From Exiguobacterium sp. s146 (lineage in GTDB: Bacteria > Bacillota > Bacilli > Exiguobacteriales > Exiguobacteriaceae), in NCBI RefSeq assembly GCF_018618415.1, contig NZ_JACSMA010000001.1, positions 806,001 through 870,000 on the forward strand: 64,000 bases of DNA. Direction: 5' to 3'. The notes beneath the pieces are model-generated. The model did no database searches. It was not told the origin of the DNA and worked only from the letters and a program-made list of their open reading frames with translations. How positions within the stretch are numbered: the stretch's first letter is position 1; each line of letters begins with the position of its first letter. The position numbers and the translations under genes were made by a program. This document shows, piece after piece, positions 53,420 to 62,416 of this stretch.

Positions 53420-53806
53420 ATGGATACTATGGGACGTCACATTATTACAGAACTTTGGGAGTGCAATCCCGACAAATTGAACGATATCGACTACATCGAG
53501 CGCTTGTTCGTCGATGCAGCACTTCGTTCGGGCGCTGAAGTCCGCGAAGTCGCTTTCCACAAATTTGCGCCACACGGTGTAAGTGGGGTCGTTATCATCT
53601 CAGAATCACACTTAACGATTCACAGTTTCCCAGAGCATGGCTACGCATCAGTCGATGTGTTCACATGTGGGGACCGAATCGATCCAGCCACAGCTTCGCA
53701 ATACATTGCGGAAGGCTTGGAAGCAAAAGTTCGTGAGGACGTTAAACTTGATCGCGGAATGGGACCGATTCGTGTTCCGGAAGCACAAGTTGCAATCAGC
53801 AAATAA
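53420..53806 (+). CDS. speD: S-adenosylmethionine decarboxylase proenzyme
   Basis: A 128-aa pyruvoyl enzyme decarboxylating SAM to supply aminopropyl groups for spermidine. Self-cleavage between Glu62 and Ser63 is expected in [16 protein letters not shown]; Ser63 becomes the pyruvoyl group, and His and Cys (FTCGDR) complete the processing site. Same numbering as B. subtilis SpeD. Start ATG 53420 behind AAAGGGGG. Long leader upstream. Confidence 0.96.
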   Translation: MDTMGRHIITELWECNPDKLNDIDYIERLFVDAALRSGAEVREVAFHKFAPHGVSGVVIISESHLTIHSFPEHGYASVDVFTCGDRIDPATASQYIAEGLEAKVREDVKLDRGMGPIRVPEAQVAISK

Positions 53807-53823
53807 TCAGATTGACCTTTTGA

Positions 53824-53851
53824 GGCTGGCCGAATTTCGGTCAGCCCTTTT
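53824..53851 (+). terminator. Terminator after speD
   Basis: GGCTGGCCGA (53824-53833) pairs with TCGGTCAGCC (53837-53846), then CTTTTAATT. Confidence 0.75.
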
Positions 53852-53917
53852 AATTGTTTTGTTAACCGCTTAATTTTGATATGCTTAACCTATATAAATA
53901 AGGTTTCGAGGTGGATA

Positions 53918-54289
53918 ATGGGATTATTGGATAAGTTTCAAACACATGTCCAGACGGACGATTTGCATAAAAATGAGGCGCTACGCACACGTTACGTAGC
54001 AGCATCGCCGACCGCCGTGCTCACATGGCTCCGCGAACGGATTGAAGCACAAGGACAAACGGTTCGCCGGGTCGATGCAGACCGGGGCGAAGTGGCGTTT
54101 TACGGTGACGGCTGGGATGCACTGGCGACAGTCATTCAAGTGGATGGCGGACGCACGGCTGTCGACTTCACGTTGAACCGTGACCAGATGCTCGGACCGG
54201 ACCTTGGTCAAATCGTCACCGCTTACTATGAGGCGCTGCAAGTGAAGTTCCCGCTCCGCGCCATCGGGAATCAATCTGTCGAACGATAA
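53918..54289 (+). CDS. Uncharacterised 123-aa cytosolic protein upstream of nrdR
   Basis: Begins MGLLDKFQTHVQ. Hydrophilic alpha/beta protein, no transmembrane segment or Cys; segments GEVAFYGDGWDALATVIQ and TAVDFTLNRDQMLGPD alternate strand-like and turn-like patterns. I do not recognise the family. Start ATG 53918 with CGAGGTGG upstream; 12 nt before nrdR, so probably in the nrdR-dnaB-dnaI transcript. Confidence 0.75.
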   Translation: MGLLDKFQTHVQTDDLHKNEALRTRYVAASPTAVLTWLRERIEAQGQTVRRVDADRGEVAFYGDGWDALATVIQVDGGRTAVDFTLNRDQMLGPDLGQIVTAYYEALQVKFPLRAIGNQSVER

Positions 54290-54301
54290 GGAGGGCTGAG
54301 C

Positions 54302-54769
54302 ATGCGTTGTCCTAAATGCGATCATAATGGAACGAGAGTGCTCGACTCCCGACCAGTACAAGATTTCTATTCGATTCGTCGCCGTCGCGAATGCGAGGAG
54401 TGCGGCTATCGCTTCACCACGTTTGAAACGGTCGAACAGACACCGCTCATCATCGTCAAAAAAGATGGGAATCGGGAAGAGTTCAGCCGTGAGAAAGTGC
54501 TCCGCGGGATTATTCGGGCGTGTGAAAAACGTCCGGTCACGCTGGAGCAACTCGAAGGTGTGGTCACGAAAGTCGAACAGCAGTTACGGGCCCTGGGCCA
54601 ATCGGAGATTCCGAGTGAACAAGTCGGTGAGCTCGTGATGAATGAATTGGCACGCGTCGATGAAGTGGCCTACGTCCGCTTCGCGTCCGTCTATCGCCAG
54701 TTCAAAGATATCTCTGTGTTCTTTAAAGAACTTGAAGATTTAATGAAGCAAGAGAAATCGACCAACTAG
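54302..54769 (+). CDS. nrdR: NrdR, ribonucleotide reductase repressor
   Basis: A 155-aa repressor: zinc ribbon with C3, C6, C31 and C34 ([18 protein letters not shown] and [16 protein letters not shown]) and an ATP-cone domain (about 48-138, [19 protein letters not shown]). It represses nrd genes when dATP is bound. Start ATG 54302 behind AAGGAGGG. Upstream of dnaB-dnaI as in Bacillus. Confidence 0.97.
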   Translation: MRCPKCDHNGTRVLDSRPVQDFYSIRRRRECEECGYRFTTFETVEQTPLIIVKKDGNREEFSREKVLRGIIRACEKRPVTLEQLEGVVTKVEQQLRALGQSEIPSEQVGELVMNELARVDEVAYVRFASVYRQFKDISVFFKELEDLMKQEKSTN

Positions 54770-54771
54770 AG

Positions 54772-54795
54772 GGCGGCCTGCTGGTCGCCTTTTTT
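54772..54795 (+). terminator. Short hairpin between nrdR and dnaB
   Basis: GGCGGCC/GGTCGCC 7-bp stem (one G-U) with six T residues. Likely partial terminator inside the operon. Confidence 0.6.
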
Positions 54796-54810
54796 CAGGG
54801 GAGACCTATC

Positions 54811-56163
54811 ATGGAAAAAGAACGAATCCTGTACGGGACTGACGAACTGTTGATTATGAGCACCGGGCTCATCGATCGCGAATCGTATCAGTCGTTGTAT
54901 CACTTATATCAGCCGGTCATCGGCGTGAAGGCGCTCGCGATGTATCAGACGCTTTGGAGCGAGTTGAAACCCGGGAAGATGAAATCGAACTATATGTCCC
55001 ACAGTGCGCTCTGTGAGATGCTCGACTACTCGATTAACGAGTTGACGGACTGTCTGTTCCGGCTCGAGGCGATCGGCCTCGTCCGGACGTATAAAACGAA
55101 AGACGAACGGTTGACACAATACGTGTATCAACTGCGCGTCCCGCTCGCACCCCATACGTTCTTGAACGACGGACTGTTGTCGAGTTTTCTCTTCTATAAA
55201 GTCGGAGAAGTCCGCTTCAAACAGTTGCAAGGGCGATTCACGATCGATCCATTGCCGGCCGGGATCATCGAGGTGACGAAAGACTTCAATGAAGTGTTCG
55301 ACGTCAAAGGCGTCAATCATATGGCGTTCACCCAAAAGAACTACGAGAAACCGGACCGTGCCAAAATCGAAATCAACTATACGTTCGATATGGAAATCGT
55401 GAAAAAATTGACGAACTTCCCCGTCGGCTTCTTCACGAAGAAGCTCGATGAGACGATCACGAAGCTCGCTTACGTCTCCCAAATCGATGAAGAGACGATG
55501 GCCGAGATGTTGAAGGAGTATTTCGTTCACGAGGCGTATTTGCCGCTCAGTGAGCAAGAGAAGCGCGACGGTTGCCGCCAGATGGTCTTGCAGTTGAAGA
55601 AGAAACAGACACGCCATCGGAAAGTGAAGTCGGATGAGGCGGTAAAAGCAGACATCGGTGACTTGCATGACGTGACGGTCATGGAAGAAGCGCATCCGCA
55701 TCAATACGTATCGACGCTACGGAAGACGCCGCAGTTGTCGAAGAGTGACGAGCAGCTCATCATCGACCTCGTCGATACGCTCGGGCTCGCACCTAGTGTC
55801 ATCAATGCGTTGTTCTATTACTGCATCGAAGTGAAGAAACAGACGCGGCTCAGTGAGAATTATGTCATGCGGATCGCGACGAGTTGGAAAACGGCGGGCT
55901 ATTTGAACGCCAAAGACGCGCTGGAACAAGAAGCGACACAAGACGCGCTCATCGAGAAGAAACAGCAGAAACGGGAGAACGTGCAACAGCGGACGACCGT
56001 CGGCTCGAGACGCAAAGACAATACCGAGATGCCGAAGTGGCTCGAGAACGAGGCGAAAGAGCAGCGGACGTACGATCAAAAACGAAAACAAGAGCTCGAG
56101 GCATCCGTGCCAGACGACGCGGAACTTGTCAAGCTGTTGAATGAATTGAAAGAGAGAGGATGA
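54811..56163 (+). CDS. dnaB: Replication initiation and membrane attachment protein DnaB (Firmicutes)
   Basis: A 450-aa helicase-loader component, not the DnaB helicase. It has the N-terminal winged-helix region (about 1-110, starting with LYGTDELLIMSTG) and C-terminal DnaB/DnaD-like domains (about 300-380) followed by a charged tail (TEMPKWLENEAKEQ). With DnaD and DnaI it loads the replicative helicase. B. subtilis DnaB has 472 aa. Its stop overlaps an in-frame ATG of dnaI. Confidence 0.92.
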   Translation: MEKERILYGTDELLIMSTGLIDRESYQSLYHLYQPVIGVKALAMYQTLWSELKPGKMKSNYMSHSALCEMLDYSINELTDCLFRLEAIGLVRTYKTKDERLTQYVYQLRVPLAPHTFLNDGLLSSFLFYKVGEVRFKQLQGRFTIDPLPAGIIEVTKDFNEVFDVKGVNHMAFTQKNYEKPDRAKIEINYTFDMEIVKKLTNFPVGFFTKKLDETITKLAYVSQIDEETMAEMLKEYFVHEAYLPLSEQEKRDGCRQMVLQLKKKQTRHRKVKSDEAVKADIGDLHDVTVMEEAHPHQYVSTLRKTPQLSKSDEQLIIDLVDTLGLAPSVINALFYYCIEVKKQTRLSENYVMRIATSWKTAGYLNAKDALEQEATQDALIEKKQQKRENVQQRTTVGSRRKDNTEMPKWLENEAKEQRTYDQKRKQELEASVPDDAELVKLLNELKERG

Positions 56164-56168
56164 GGGAC

Positions 56169-57083
56169 ATGGAACGCATCAATCAAACGCTCGCCCAAAT
56201 GATGAACCGGAAAGAAGTGCGGGAAGCGTACGAATCGATTCGCCGGCGCACCCTCGAACATCCAGAAGTCGTCGCCTTTTTAAAGGCGCATCCGGAGTTA
56301 GACGAGACGGCAGTCGAGGTCGGCTTCACGAAGCTCAGTGAATATGCAGAACAGATGGACGGCAAGAAGCTCGTCGAGGAGCAAGCCGTTATCCCGGGCC
56401 ATCAGCCGGTACTCTATGTCGATCTCGGTCAAATCGCGATCCGTTATGAAGAGACGGTCAAACATCGTCAAGCACGACGCCAAAAAGAGATGGACCGGAA
56501 GTTCAAGAGTTTATTCTTGCCGGAAGAAGTGCGAGAGGCGAGTTTTGAATCGTTCGACTGGTCCGATGACGCCCGTAAAATCGCACTCCGCGAGTCGATG
56601 CGGTTCGTTTCGGGCATGAAGACCCGCCAAAAAGTGAACGGCTTATATCTCCACGGCAGCTTCGGCGTCGGGAAGACGTATTTGCTCGCAGCAATCGCCA
56701 ACGAGCTGAAAGAGGCGGACATCGAGACGATTCTCGTCCACGCCCCGGGATTCGTCTCGGAAGCGAAACGGAAAATTCGGACCGACTCGTTCGATTCGTT
56801 TTTGACGTCGTTCCAACACGTGCCTGTGTTGTTGATTGATGACATCGGGGCCGAGGCCATCAGCCCGTGGGTACGGGATGAACTGTTCGGGATTATTTTG
56901 CAGTATCGCATGATGCATCGCTTGCCGACACTTTACAGCTCGAACTTCAGCGGGGAAGAGCTCGAGACCCACTTCTCGATTGATGGGTCGCCACAAAACA
57001 AAATGAAGGCGCAGCGGCTCATGCAGCGAATCTCGACGACGACGACACAAATCGAGTTAAAAGGTGAGAATCGCCGACGGTAA
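56169..57083 (+). CDS. dnaI: Primosomal protein DnaI, AAA+ helicase loader
   Basis: A 304-aa AAA+ ATPase that loads the replicative helicase. The N-terminal helicase-interaction domain (1-130) has no visible zinc cysteines. Walker A is GSFGVGKTYLLAA (about 162-174) and Walker B is VLLIDDIGAE (about 219-228). Start ATG 56169 is favoured (GAGAGAGGA nine nt upstream); ATG 56160 overlaps the dnaB stop and abuts the ribosome-binding sequence. Confidence 0.93.
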   Translation: MERINQTLAQMMNRKEVREAYESIRRRTLEHPEVVAFLKAHPELDETAVEVGFTKLSEYAEQMDGKKLVEEQAVIPGHQPVLYVDLGQIAIRYEETVKHRQARRQKEMDRKFKSLFLPEEVREASFESFDWSDDARKIALRESMRFVSGMKTRQKVNGLYLHGSFGVGKTYLLAAIANELKEADIETILVHAPGFVSEAKRKIRTDSFDSFLTSFQHVPVLLIDDIGAEAISPWVRDELFGIILQYRMMHRLPTLYSSNFSGEELETHFSIDGSPQNKMKAQRLMQRISTTTTQIELKGENRRR

Positions 57084-57088
57084 AGGGA

Positions 57089-57117
57089 TTGTTTTTCTCG
57101 ATTGAGTTGACTATACT
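57089..57117 (+). promoter_or_regulatory. Promoter of the thrS T-box transcript
   Basis: TTGTTT (57089-57094), 17-bp spacer, TATACT (57112-57117), six nt after the dnaI stop. Confidence 0.65.
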
Positions 57118-57129
57118 AATAAGCATATA

Positions 57130-57360
57130 ACCGATGCATGGAAGAGGACATGAGACGTCGTAACGGGTTTCAAAGCGAGGGAAGGCTGGTGAGAGCTTCC
57201 TAAACACGCCGATCGCCTTACTCCCTCAGAGCACCGTACGGGTCAATCGTGCGGCGATTCACACTCGTTATCGTGTGTTCGAGCCAAGCTTTCAGCTTGG
57301 GAACGAGGGTGGTACCACGAGAATCAAAGCTCGTCCCTTTCATAGGGATGGGCTTTTTTT
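57130..57360 (+). promoter_or_regulatory. Threonine T-box leader of thrS
   Basis: The conserved T-box AGGGTGGTACCACGAG is at 57306-57321, followed by a terminator stem (about 57327-57353, AGCTCGTCCCT with AGGGATGGGCT) and seven T residues. A candidate Thr specifier is ACT at 57220-57222 in CCTTACTCCC; ACC at 57233-57235 is an alternative. Fills the 312-nt gap before thrS. Confidence 0.92.
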
Positions 57361-57395
57361 ATTTATTTTTAAACGTAGAGAGGGGAAGTTGACAC

Positions 57396-59333
57396 ATGAT
57401 TCAATTGACATTTCCAGATGGGGCCGTCAAAGAGTTTGAGGCCGGAATCACAGCAGAAGAAGTAGCGGGTTCGATTAGCCCGGGACTCCGTAAAAAAGCG
57501 ATTGCCGCAAAAATCGATGGTGAGATGATTGATTACCGTCGCCCGATCGAGCACGATGGGAAAATCGAGCTCGTCATGCCCGACTCAGAGGACGGCATCG
57601 ACTTGATGCGCCACTCGTCGGCCCACTTAATGGCCCAAGCCATCAAACGGTTGTACGGTGAAGAAGGTAGCATCTACCTCGGGATCGGACCGACGATTGA
57701 GAACGGCTTCTATTATGACATCGAGATGGACCGCCGCATCAACGAGGAAGACCTTCCGGAAATCGAGAAGATGATGAAACGGATCGTCGACGAGAACTTG
57801 GATATCACACGCGAAGTCGTCTCACGCGACGAGGCGCTCGAGCGTTACAAACAGCTCGGGGACCCGCTCAAAATCGAATTGATTGAAGACATCCCGGCGA
57901 GCGAGACGCTCACGATTTACCATCAAGGTGAATTCTTCGACTTGTGCCGCGGGCCGCACGTCCCATCGACATCGAAATTGAAAGTGTTCAAGTTGATGAG
58001 CGTGGCCGGTGCATACTGGCGTGGCGACTCGGACAACAAGATGCTGCAACGCATTTACGGGACGGCGTTCGCGACGAAAGAACAACTCGCGGAACATTTG
58101 CGTCTGTTAGAAGAAGCGAAAGAGCGCGACCACCGCAAACTCGGGAAAGAGCTCGACCTCTTCTTCGTATCACAAGAAGTCGGTCAAGGCTTGCCGATGT
58201 GGCTCCCGAAAGGTGCCTCGATTCGTCGTACGGTCGAGCGTTATATCGTCGACAAAGAACTCGAGCTCGGTTACCAACACGTCTATACACCGGTCCTCGG
58301 TTCGGTCGACCTGTATAAGACATCGGGACACTGGGATCACTATCAAGACGACATGTTCCCGAAAATGGAGATGGACAACGAGGAGCTCGTCCTTCGTCCG
58401 ATGAACTGTCCGCACCACATGACGATTTACAAACATGAGCCGCGCTCATACCGTGAGCTCCCGCTCCGCATCGCCGAGCTCGGTGGCATGCACCGTTACG
58501 AGATGTCTGGGGCGCTCACAGGCCTCCAACGCGTCCGTTACATGGTGTTGAACGACGGGCACACGTTCGTCACGCCTGAACAGATGAAGCAAGAGTTCAA
58601 AGATATCGTCCACTTGATTCAAGAAGTGTACGCCGACTTTGGTATTAAAGACTATCGTTTCCGTTTGTCGTACCGCGACCCGGCCGACAAAGAGAAGTAC
58701 TTCGACAACGATGCGATTTGGGAAACAGCGCAACGTCAATTGAAAGAAACGATGGATGAGCTCGGCCTCCCGTATTTTGAAGCCGAAGGCGAAGCGGCGT
58801 TCTACGGACCGAAGCTTGACGTTCAAGTCCGGACGGCGCTCGGCAAAGAAGAGACGCTCTCGACGGTCCAACTCGACTTCTTGCTCCCAGAGCGATTCGA
58901 TTTGACGTACACAGGGCCGGACGGCAAAGACCATCGCCCGATCGTCCTTCACCGTGGGGTCGTCTCGACGATGGAGCGTTTCGTTGCTTACTTGATTGAG
59001 GAGTATAAAGGGGCGTTCCCGACATGGCTCGCACCGGTCCAAGTCAAGTTGATTCCGGTCTCACACGTCCACGATGAGTACGTCGCAGAAGTGAAGGCAG
59101 AACTCGTCAAGCGCGGCGTCCGTGTCGAAACGGATCTCCGTGACGAGAAGCTCGGCTATAAGATTCGCGAAGCGCAGATGAAGAAGATTCCGATGACACT
59201 CGTCCTCGGCGACAAAGAACGCGATGAGCGTGCGGTCAACATCCGCCGCTACGGACAGCAAGAACAAGTATCGGCCACACTCGATGACTTCTTGGCATCG
59301 CTCACAGAAGAAATCGCGAACCGTTCACGTTAA
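57396..59333 (+). CDS. thrS: Threonyl-tRNA synthetase
   Basis: A 645-aa class II synthetase. TGS domain (1-60), editing SAD domain (about 65-225, [10 protein letters not shown] and the zinc-like [11 protein letters not shown]), class II core with [11 protein letters not shown] (motif 2 region, zinc-ligand Cys about 335) and motif 3 near [17 protein letters not shown], and the anticodon-binding domain (about 540-645). Editing and synthetic sites look complete. Start ATG 57396 behind GAGAGGGG. Controlled by the T-box leader. Confidence 0.97.
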   Translation: MIQLTFPDGAVKEFEAGITAEEVAGSISPGLRKKAIAAKIDGEMIDYRRPIEHDGKIELVMPDSEDGIDLMRHSSAHLMAQAIKRLYGEEGSIYLGIGPTIENGFYYDIEMDRRINEEDLPEIEKMMKRIVDENLDITREVVSRDEALERYKQLGDPLKIELIEDIPASETLTIYHQGEFFDLCRGPHVPSTSKLKVFKLMSVAGAYWRGDSDNKMLQRIYGTAFATKEQLAEHLRLLEEAKERDHRKLGKELDLFFVSQEVGQGLPMWLPKGASIRRTVERYIVDKELELGYQHVYTPVLGSVDLYKTSGHWDHYQDDMFPKMEMDNEELVLRPMNCPHHMTIYKHEPRSYRELPLRIAELGGMHRYEMSGALTGLQRVRYMVLNDGHTFVTPEQMKQEFKDIVHLIQEVYADFGIKDYRFRLSYRDPADKEKYFDNDAIWETAQRQLKETMDELGLPYFEAEGEAAFYGPKLDVQVRTALGKEETLSTVQLDFLLPERFDLTYTGPDGKDHRPIVLHRGVVSTMERFVAYLIEEYKGAFPTWLAPVQVKLIPVSHVHDEYVAEVKAELVKRGVRVETDLRDEKLGYKIREAQMKKIPMTLVLGDKERDERAVNIRRYGQQEQVSATLDDFLASLTEEIANRSR

Positions 59334-59338
59334 TCGGT

Positions 59339-59372
59339 CGACCATCCTTCACCGGAAGGGTGGTCGTTTTTT
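59339..59372 (+). terminator. Terminator after thrS
   Basis: A 12-bp stem CGACCATCCTTC/GAAGGGTGGTCG with one G-U pair, then six T residues. Confidence 0.9.
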
Positions 59373-59436
59373 CGGTCTCAAGACGGATGCGGAACAAGCG
59401 ATGGAAACGTAAGGTAGAAGAAAGGAGTGATTCATT

Positions 59437-60309
59437 TTGAATTATATGAAACCACTAGTGGCGCTCACGATCGGTTCGGTCGTCGCGACAAGCATGATAC
59501 CTAAAGTAAACGCAGAAGCCATCGTCGATGACACAATCGTCACGCTCGGCGAATCGTTATCGGCCAGCCAACGGGACTGGGTGCTTGAACGAGTCGAGGC
59601 ACCGGCCGGAATCGAACCGATTATCACGACCGCGGCCGATGAAGAGAAATATTTAGGGGATGCCGTCCCACAAGCGCAACGCGGAGGGGGTATGTACTCG
59701 TCGGCTCGGATTAAACTGACTGACGGGACCGGGCTCGATATCAAGACCGAGAACGTGACGTGGGTCACTGAAGATATGTATGCGAACGCACTGGTGACGG
59801 CCGGTGTGACCGATGCCGATATTTATATCACATCACCGATTCGCGTCACCGGGACGTCGGCACTTACGGGCATCATGAAGGCGTACGATCAGACCGCGGC
59901 AGAGACGGGCATTCAATTGTCCGAGGAGCGGAAAGACTTGGCGCAAGAAGAGCTGGCCGTCACGTCTGAAATCGGGAAGACGGTCGGACAAGAAGACGTG
60001 GCTGGTCTCATGAACGAGATTAAGGCGGCGATTGCCAACCAGGCGCCGGAGACGAACATCGAGATTCGTGATATCGTCATCCAAGTGTTGAATCAAAACA
60101 ACGTCCAACTGTCGGACACACAGTTGACGCAGTTGACAACGCTGTTCGAGAACATGCAGCAGGCGAACCTCGACTGGGGTGCGATTAGCAACGGGTTGCA
60201 AGGGGCCGGTCAAGACGTTCAGGCGTTCCTCGAGACGGAGGAAGTCCAAGGCTTCTTCGCCCGATTGTTCGAAGCGCTCAGCAATTTCTTCAAGTCGTTG
60301 ACGAATTGA
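59437..60309 (+). CDS. Secreted DUF1002 protein (YpuA-like)
   Basis: A 290-aa exported protein. Signal peptide about residues 1-26 (MKPLVALTIGSVVATSM with cleavage after VNA). The mature part has the DUF1002 pattern: TVTLGESLSASQRDWVLE in parts, SSARIKLTDGTGLDI and VTDADIYITSPIRVTGTSALTGI, then a helical C-terminus (about 160-290). YpuA of B. subtilis is the reference; function unknown, probably envelope-related. Start TTG 59437 fits AAAGGAG spacing; ATG 59446 is a less well-spaced alternative. Confidence 0.85.
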   Translation: MNYMKPLVALTIGSVVATSMIPKVNAEAIVDDTIVTLGESLSASQRDWVLERVEAPAGIEPIITTAADEEKYLGDAVPQAQRGGGMYSSARIKLTDGTGLDIKTENVTWVTEDMYANALVTAGVTDADIYITSPIRVTGTSALTGIMKAYDQTAAETGIQLSEERKDLAQEELAVTSEIGKTVGQEDVAGLMNEIKAAIANQAPETNIEIRDIVIQVLNQNNVQLSDTQLTQLTTLFENMQQANLDWGAISNGLQGAGQDVQAFLETEEVQGFFARLFEALSNFFKSLTN

Positions 60310-60330
60310 TCGACATTGACCACATGACAA

Positions 60331-60370
60331 ATGGTATTAAAAAAGGGCGCTCGCCCTTTTTTAATACCAT
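60331..60370. terminator. Bidirectional terminator with a 17-bp stem
   Basis: ATGGTATTAAAAAAGGG (60331-60347) pairs perfectly with CCCTTTTTTAATACCAT (60354-60370). It includes the last codons of the minus-strand 69-aa gene. Confidence 0.9.
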
Positions 60371-60570
60371 CGTTTATGAATATAATCGCGAGCGGACTCA
60401 TGGTCATCTACAATTTTTAACGTGATTCGATTCATCTCTTCCAATAAGTCCGTCAAAATCGCTTCGAGCTTGGCATCACTTACCTCGTGGTGGAGCATCG
60501 TCTCTTGTACGATGTGTTTGATTTGGTCATGATAATCATGGTCATCCTTCACTTGCTTTCTCCAAGACAC
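60361..60570 (-). CDS. Small acidic/basic protein of unknown function, 69 aa
   Basis: Probably starts at GTG 60570, nine nt after AAAGGAGGG on the minus strand; the product begins (V/M)SWRKQVKDDHDYHDQIK and is helical, His-rich at the N-terminus (DHDYHDQIKH) and ends DYIHKRWY. No recognised domain. The stop and last codons lie inside the terminator arm. Convergent with the DUF1002 gene, divergent from the infC operon. Confidence 0.6.
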   Translation of the reverse strand: MSWRKQVKDDHDYHDQIKHIVQETMLHHEVSDAKLEAILTDLLEEMNRITLKIVDDHESARDYIHKRWY

Positions 60571-60680
60571 GGTCCATCCCTCCTTTTTTATTTTATTCCC
60601 TCGCAAAAGGTATTGCGAAACAGCGAAATGACTGTTATCATCATAAAAGTGTGAGCTACCAATTATTCATGCGCGAATTC

Positions 60681-60710
60681 TTGACATCTTAATCCTATTG
60701 GTGTTAAGAT
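60681..60710 (+). promoter_or_regulatory. Promoter of the infC-rpmI-rplT operon
   Basis: Perfect TTGACA (60681-60686), 18-bp spacer, TAAGAT (60705-60710). Confidence 0.7.
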
Positions 60711-60716
60711 GACATA

Positions 60717-60923
60717 GTGATTAAATACAACAAAGCAGAAGCGCCCGCTTCTCACCTCGTCCGAACAGATTCGGTCAGGTCCATCATGTACGTGAAGCAG
60801 TCGAGGCTTGGTCTCTGCTGTCTCCGAAATGATGTGTGGGCGGGAAACTGCCGACGCTTTTTTTATTGCCATGTTGTCTTATCAATCTAAAACTCGTGCA
60901 ACCGCACGATGGAGGTGCTAACC
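60717..60923 (+). promoter_or_regulatory. infC operon leader, candidate L20-type autoregulatory RNA
   Basis: About 205 nt of leader containing AGAAG-CGCCCG-CTTCT (60739-60754), longer-range complementarity and a GGCGGG...GACGC region ending in seven T residues (60859-60866), which looks like an attenuator. B. subtilis controls this operon through an L20-binding leader that forms a terminator. Not matched position by position to the consensus. Confidence 0.6.
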
Positions 60924-61439
60924 ATTAGCAAAGAGCTCTTTATCAACGAAAACATTCGTGCCCGTGAAGTTCGCCTTATTGGAGCGGACGGTGCACAACT
61001 CGGTGTGCAATCGCGTAATGAAGCATTACGTTTAGCAGAAGAGGCTGAACTCGATCTCGTCTTGGTCGCCGACAAAGCTAACCCACCGGTCGCTAAAATC
61101 ATGGACTATGGGAAATACCGTTTCGAACTTCAGAAGAAGGAAAAAGAAGCGCGTAAAAACCAAAAAGTCATCCAAATGAAAGAAGTGCGCCTCAGCCCGA
61201 CAATCGAGGAAAACGATTTCCAAACGAAATTGCGTAACGCTCGCAAATTCCTTGAAAATGGTAACAAAGTGAAAGCGTCAATCCGCTTCCGCGGACGCGC
61301 CATCACACACTCGGAAATCGGCCGACGCGTCATGGAAAAATTGGCGGCGGAATGTGCCGACTTGGCAACAGTTGAGCAAAAGCCTAAGATGGAAGGACGC
61401 AGCATGTTCTTAGTGCTGGCTCCGAAGAAAGAAGATTAA
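60924..61439 (+). CDS. infC: Translation initiation factor IF-3, ATT start codon
   Basis: A 171-aa factor that binds the 30S subunit and checks the start codon. The reading frame opens upstream at ATG 60909, but that ATG overlaps the ribosome-binding sequence GGAGGTG (60911-60917); the correctly spaced codon is ATT 60924, giving (M)[18 protein letters not shown], which aligns with IF-3 N-termini. Rare AUU initiation of infC is the known autoregulatory device. Domains: N (about 1-75) and C (about 85-171, [13 protein letters not shown]). Confidence 0.95.
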   Translation: MSKELFINENIRAREVRLIGADGAQLGVQSRNEALRLAEEAELDLVLVADKANPPVAKIMDYGKYRFELQKKEKEARKNQKVIQMKEVRLSPTIEENDFQTKLRNARKFLENGNKVKASIRFRGRAITHSEIGRRVMEKLAAECADLATVEQKPKMEGRSMFLVLAPKKED

Positions 61440-61469
61440 TCATCGAGTCATAGTGGGGAGGAAATACTC

Positions 61470-61664
61470 ATGCCGAAAATGAAATCGCACCGTGGTGCTT
61501 CTAAACGTTTCAAACGTACTGCATCAGGTAAACTCAAGCGTTCACACGCTTACACAAGTCACTTGTTTGGTAACAAATCGACTAAAGCGAAACGTAAGCT
61601 CCGTAAAGGTGCTATCGTCTCAGCTGGAGACTTCAAACGCATTCGCAACATGATCGCGAAGTAA
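61470..61664 (+). CDS. rpmI: Ribosomal protein L35
   Basis: A 64-aa, Lys/Arg-rich large-subunit protein beginning [21 protein letters not shown]. Second gene of infC-rpmI-rplT; ATG 61470 behind GGGGAGGAAA. Confidence 0.98.
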   Translation: MPKMKSHRGASKRFKRTASGKLKRSHAYTSHLFGNKSTKAKRKLRKGAIVSAGDFKRIRNMIAK

Positions 61665-61692
61665 TACAGAAAGAATTTAGGAGGGAAACCAT

Positions 61693-62052
61693 ATGCCACG
61701 CGTAAAAGGCGGTTATACGACTCGTCAACGTCGTAAAAAGCAAATCAAGCTTGCCAAAGGTTATTTTGGCTCGAAACACATTCTATTTAAAGTAGCAAAA
61801 CAACAAGTCATGAAGTCACTCATGTACGCTTACCGTGACCGTCGTCAGAAGAAACGTGATTTCCGTCGTCTTTGGATTACACGTATCAATGCGGCAGCAC
61901 GTACAAACGGTCTTTCATACAGCCGTATGATGCACGGCCTCAAGCTTGCAGGAATCGACATCAACCGTAAGATGCTTGCTGAGCTTGCTGTGACAGATGC
62001 ACAGGCATTCGCGTCACTTGCTGATACAGCTAAATCAAAATTGAACGCGTAA
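61693..62052 (+). CDS. rplT: Ribosomal protein L20
   Basis: A 119-aa 23S rRNA-binding assembly protein beginning [19 protein letters not shown], with [15 protein letters not shown] in the globular domain. It is the expected autoregulator of the operon through the leader. ATG 61693 behind AGGAGGGAAA. Confidence 0.98.
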   Translation: MPRVKGGYTTRQRRKKQIKLAKGYFGSKHILFKVAKQQVMKSLMYAYRDRRQKKRDFRRLWITRINAAARTNGLSYSRMMHGLKLAGIDINRKMLAELAVTDAQAFASLADTAKSKLNA

Positions 62053-62065
62053 TCGTTCAATCGAC

Positions 62066-62098
62066 AGCGCCGAGACCTTATCTCGGCGCTTTCTTTTT
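62066..62098 (+). terminator. Terminator after rplT
   Basis: AGCGCCGAG (62066-62074) pairs with CTCGGCGCT (62082-62090), then a T-rich tract. Confidence 0.85.
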
Positions 62099-62138
62099 TC
62101 GGATAAATTCCTTAAACTTAAGATAAGGAGGACGGACT

Positions 62139-62393
62139 ATGAATCCATCTGTCTTGGCCATCGTCGCATTGGCCCTCATCGTCTTGAACGTCTACACGTA
62201 TGTGCAAGCGAAACGGTACACGCTCGGAGAAGGTGATTTCAACGTCTTATATGCTTATGCCGGCGGTGCGATCGGCGCGCTGTTCGGGCTCCATTTGACG
62301 CGTAAAAAGGCGGTTCATGCCCCAAAAAGCGTTCAAATACAAGTATTGATTTTGGCAGTCGGCTGGTCTTTAATGATTTTAGTACTGCTTTGA
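62139..62393 (+). CDS. ysdA: DUF1294 membrane protein YsdA
   Basis: An 84-aa protein with three hydrophobic segments (about 3-22, 38-53 and 65-84) and the central pattern GGAIGALFGLHLTRKK typical of DUF1294 (GGxxGAxxGMxxxRHK). B. subtilis ysdA follows rplT in the same way. Function unknown. ATG 62139 behind AAGGAGGA. Confidence 0.82.
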   Translation: MNPSVLAIVALALIVLNVYTYVQAKRYTLGEGDFNVLYAYAGGAIGALFGLHLTRKKAVHAPKSVQIQVLILAVGWSLMILVLL

Positions 62394-62416
62394 ATGCAGA
62401 ATAGGAGGAGCAACCG

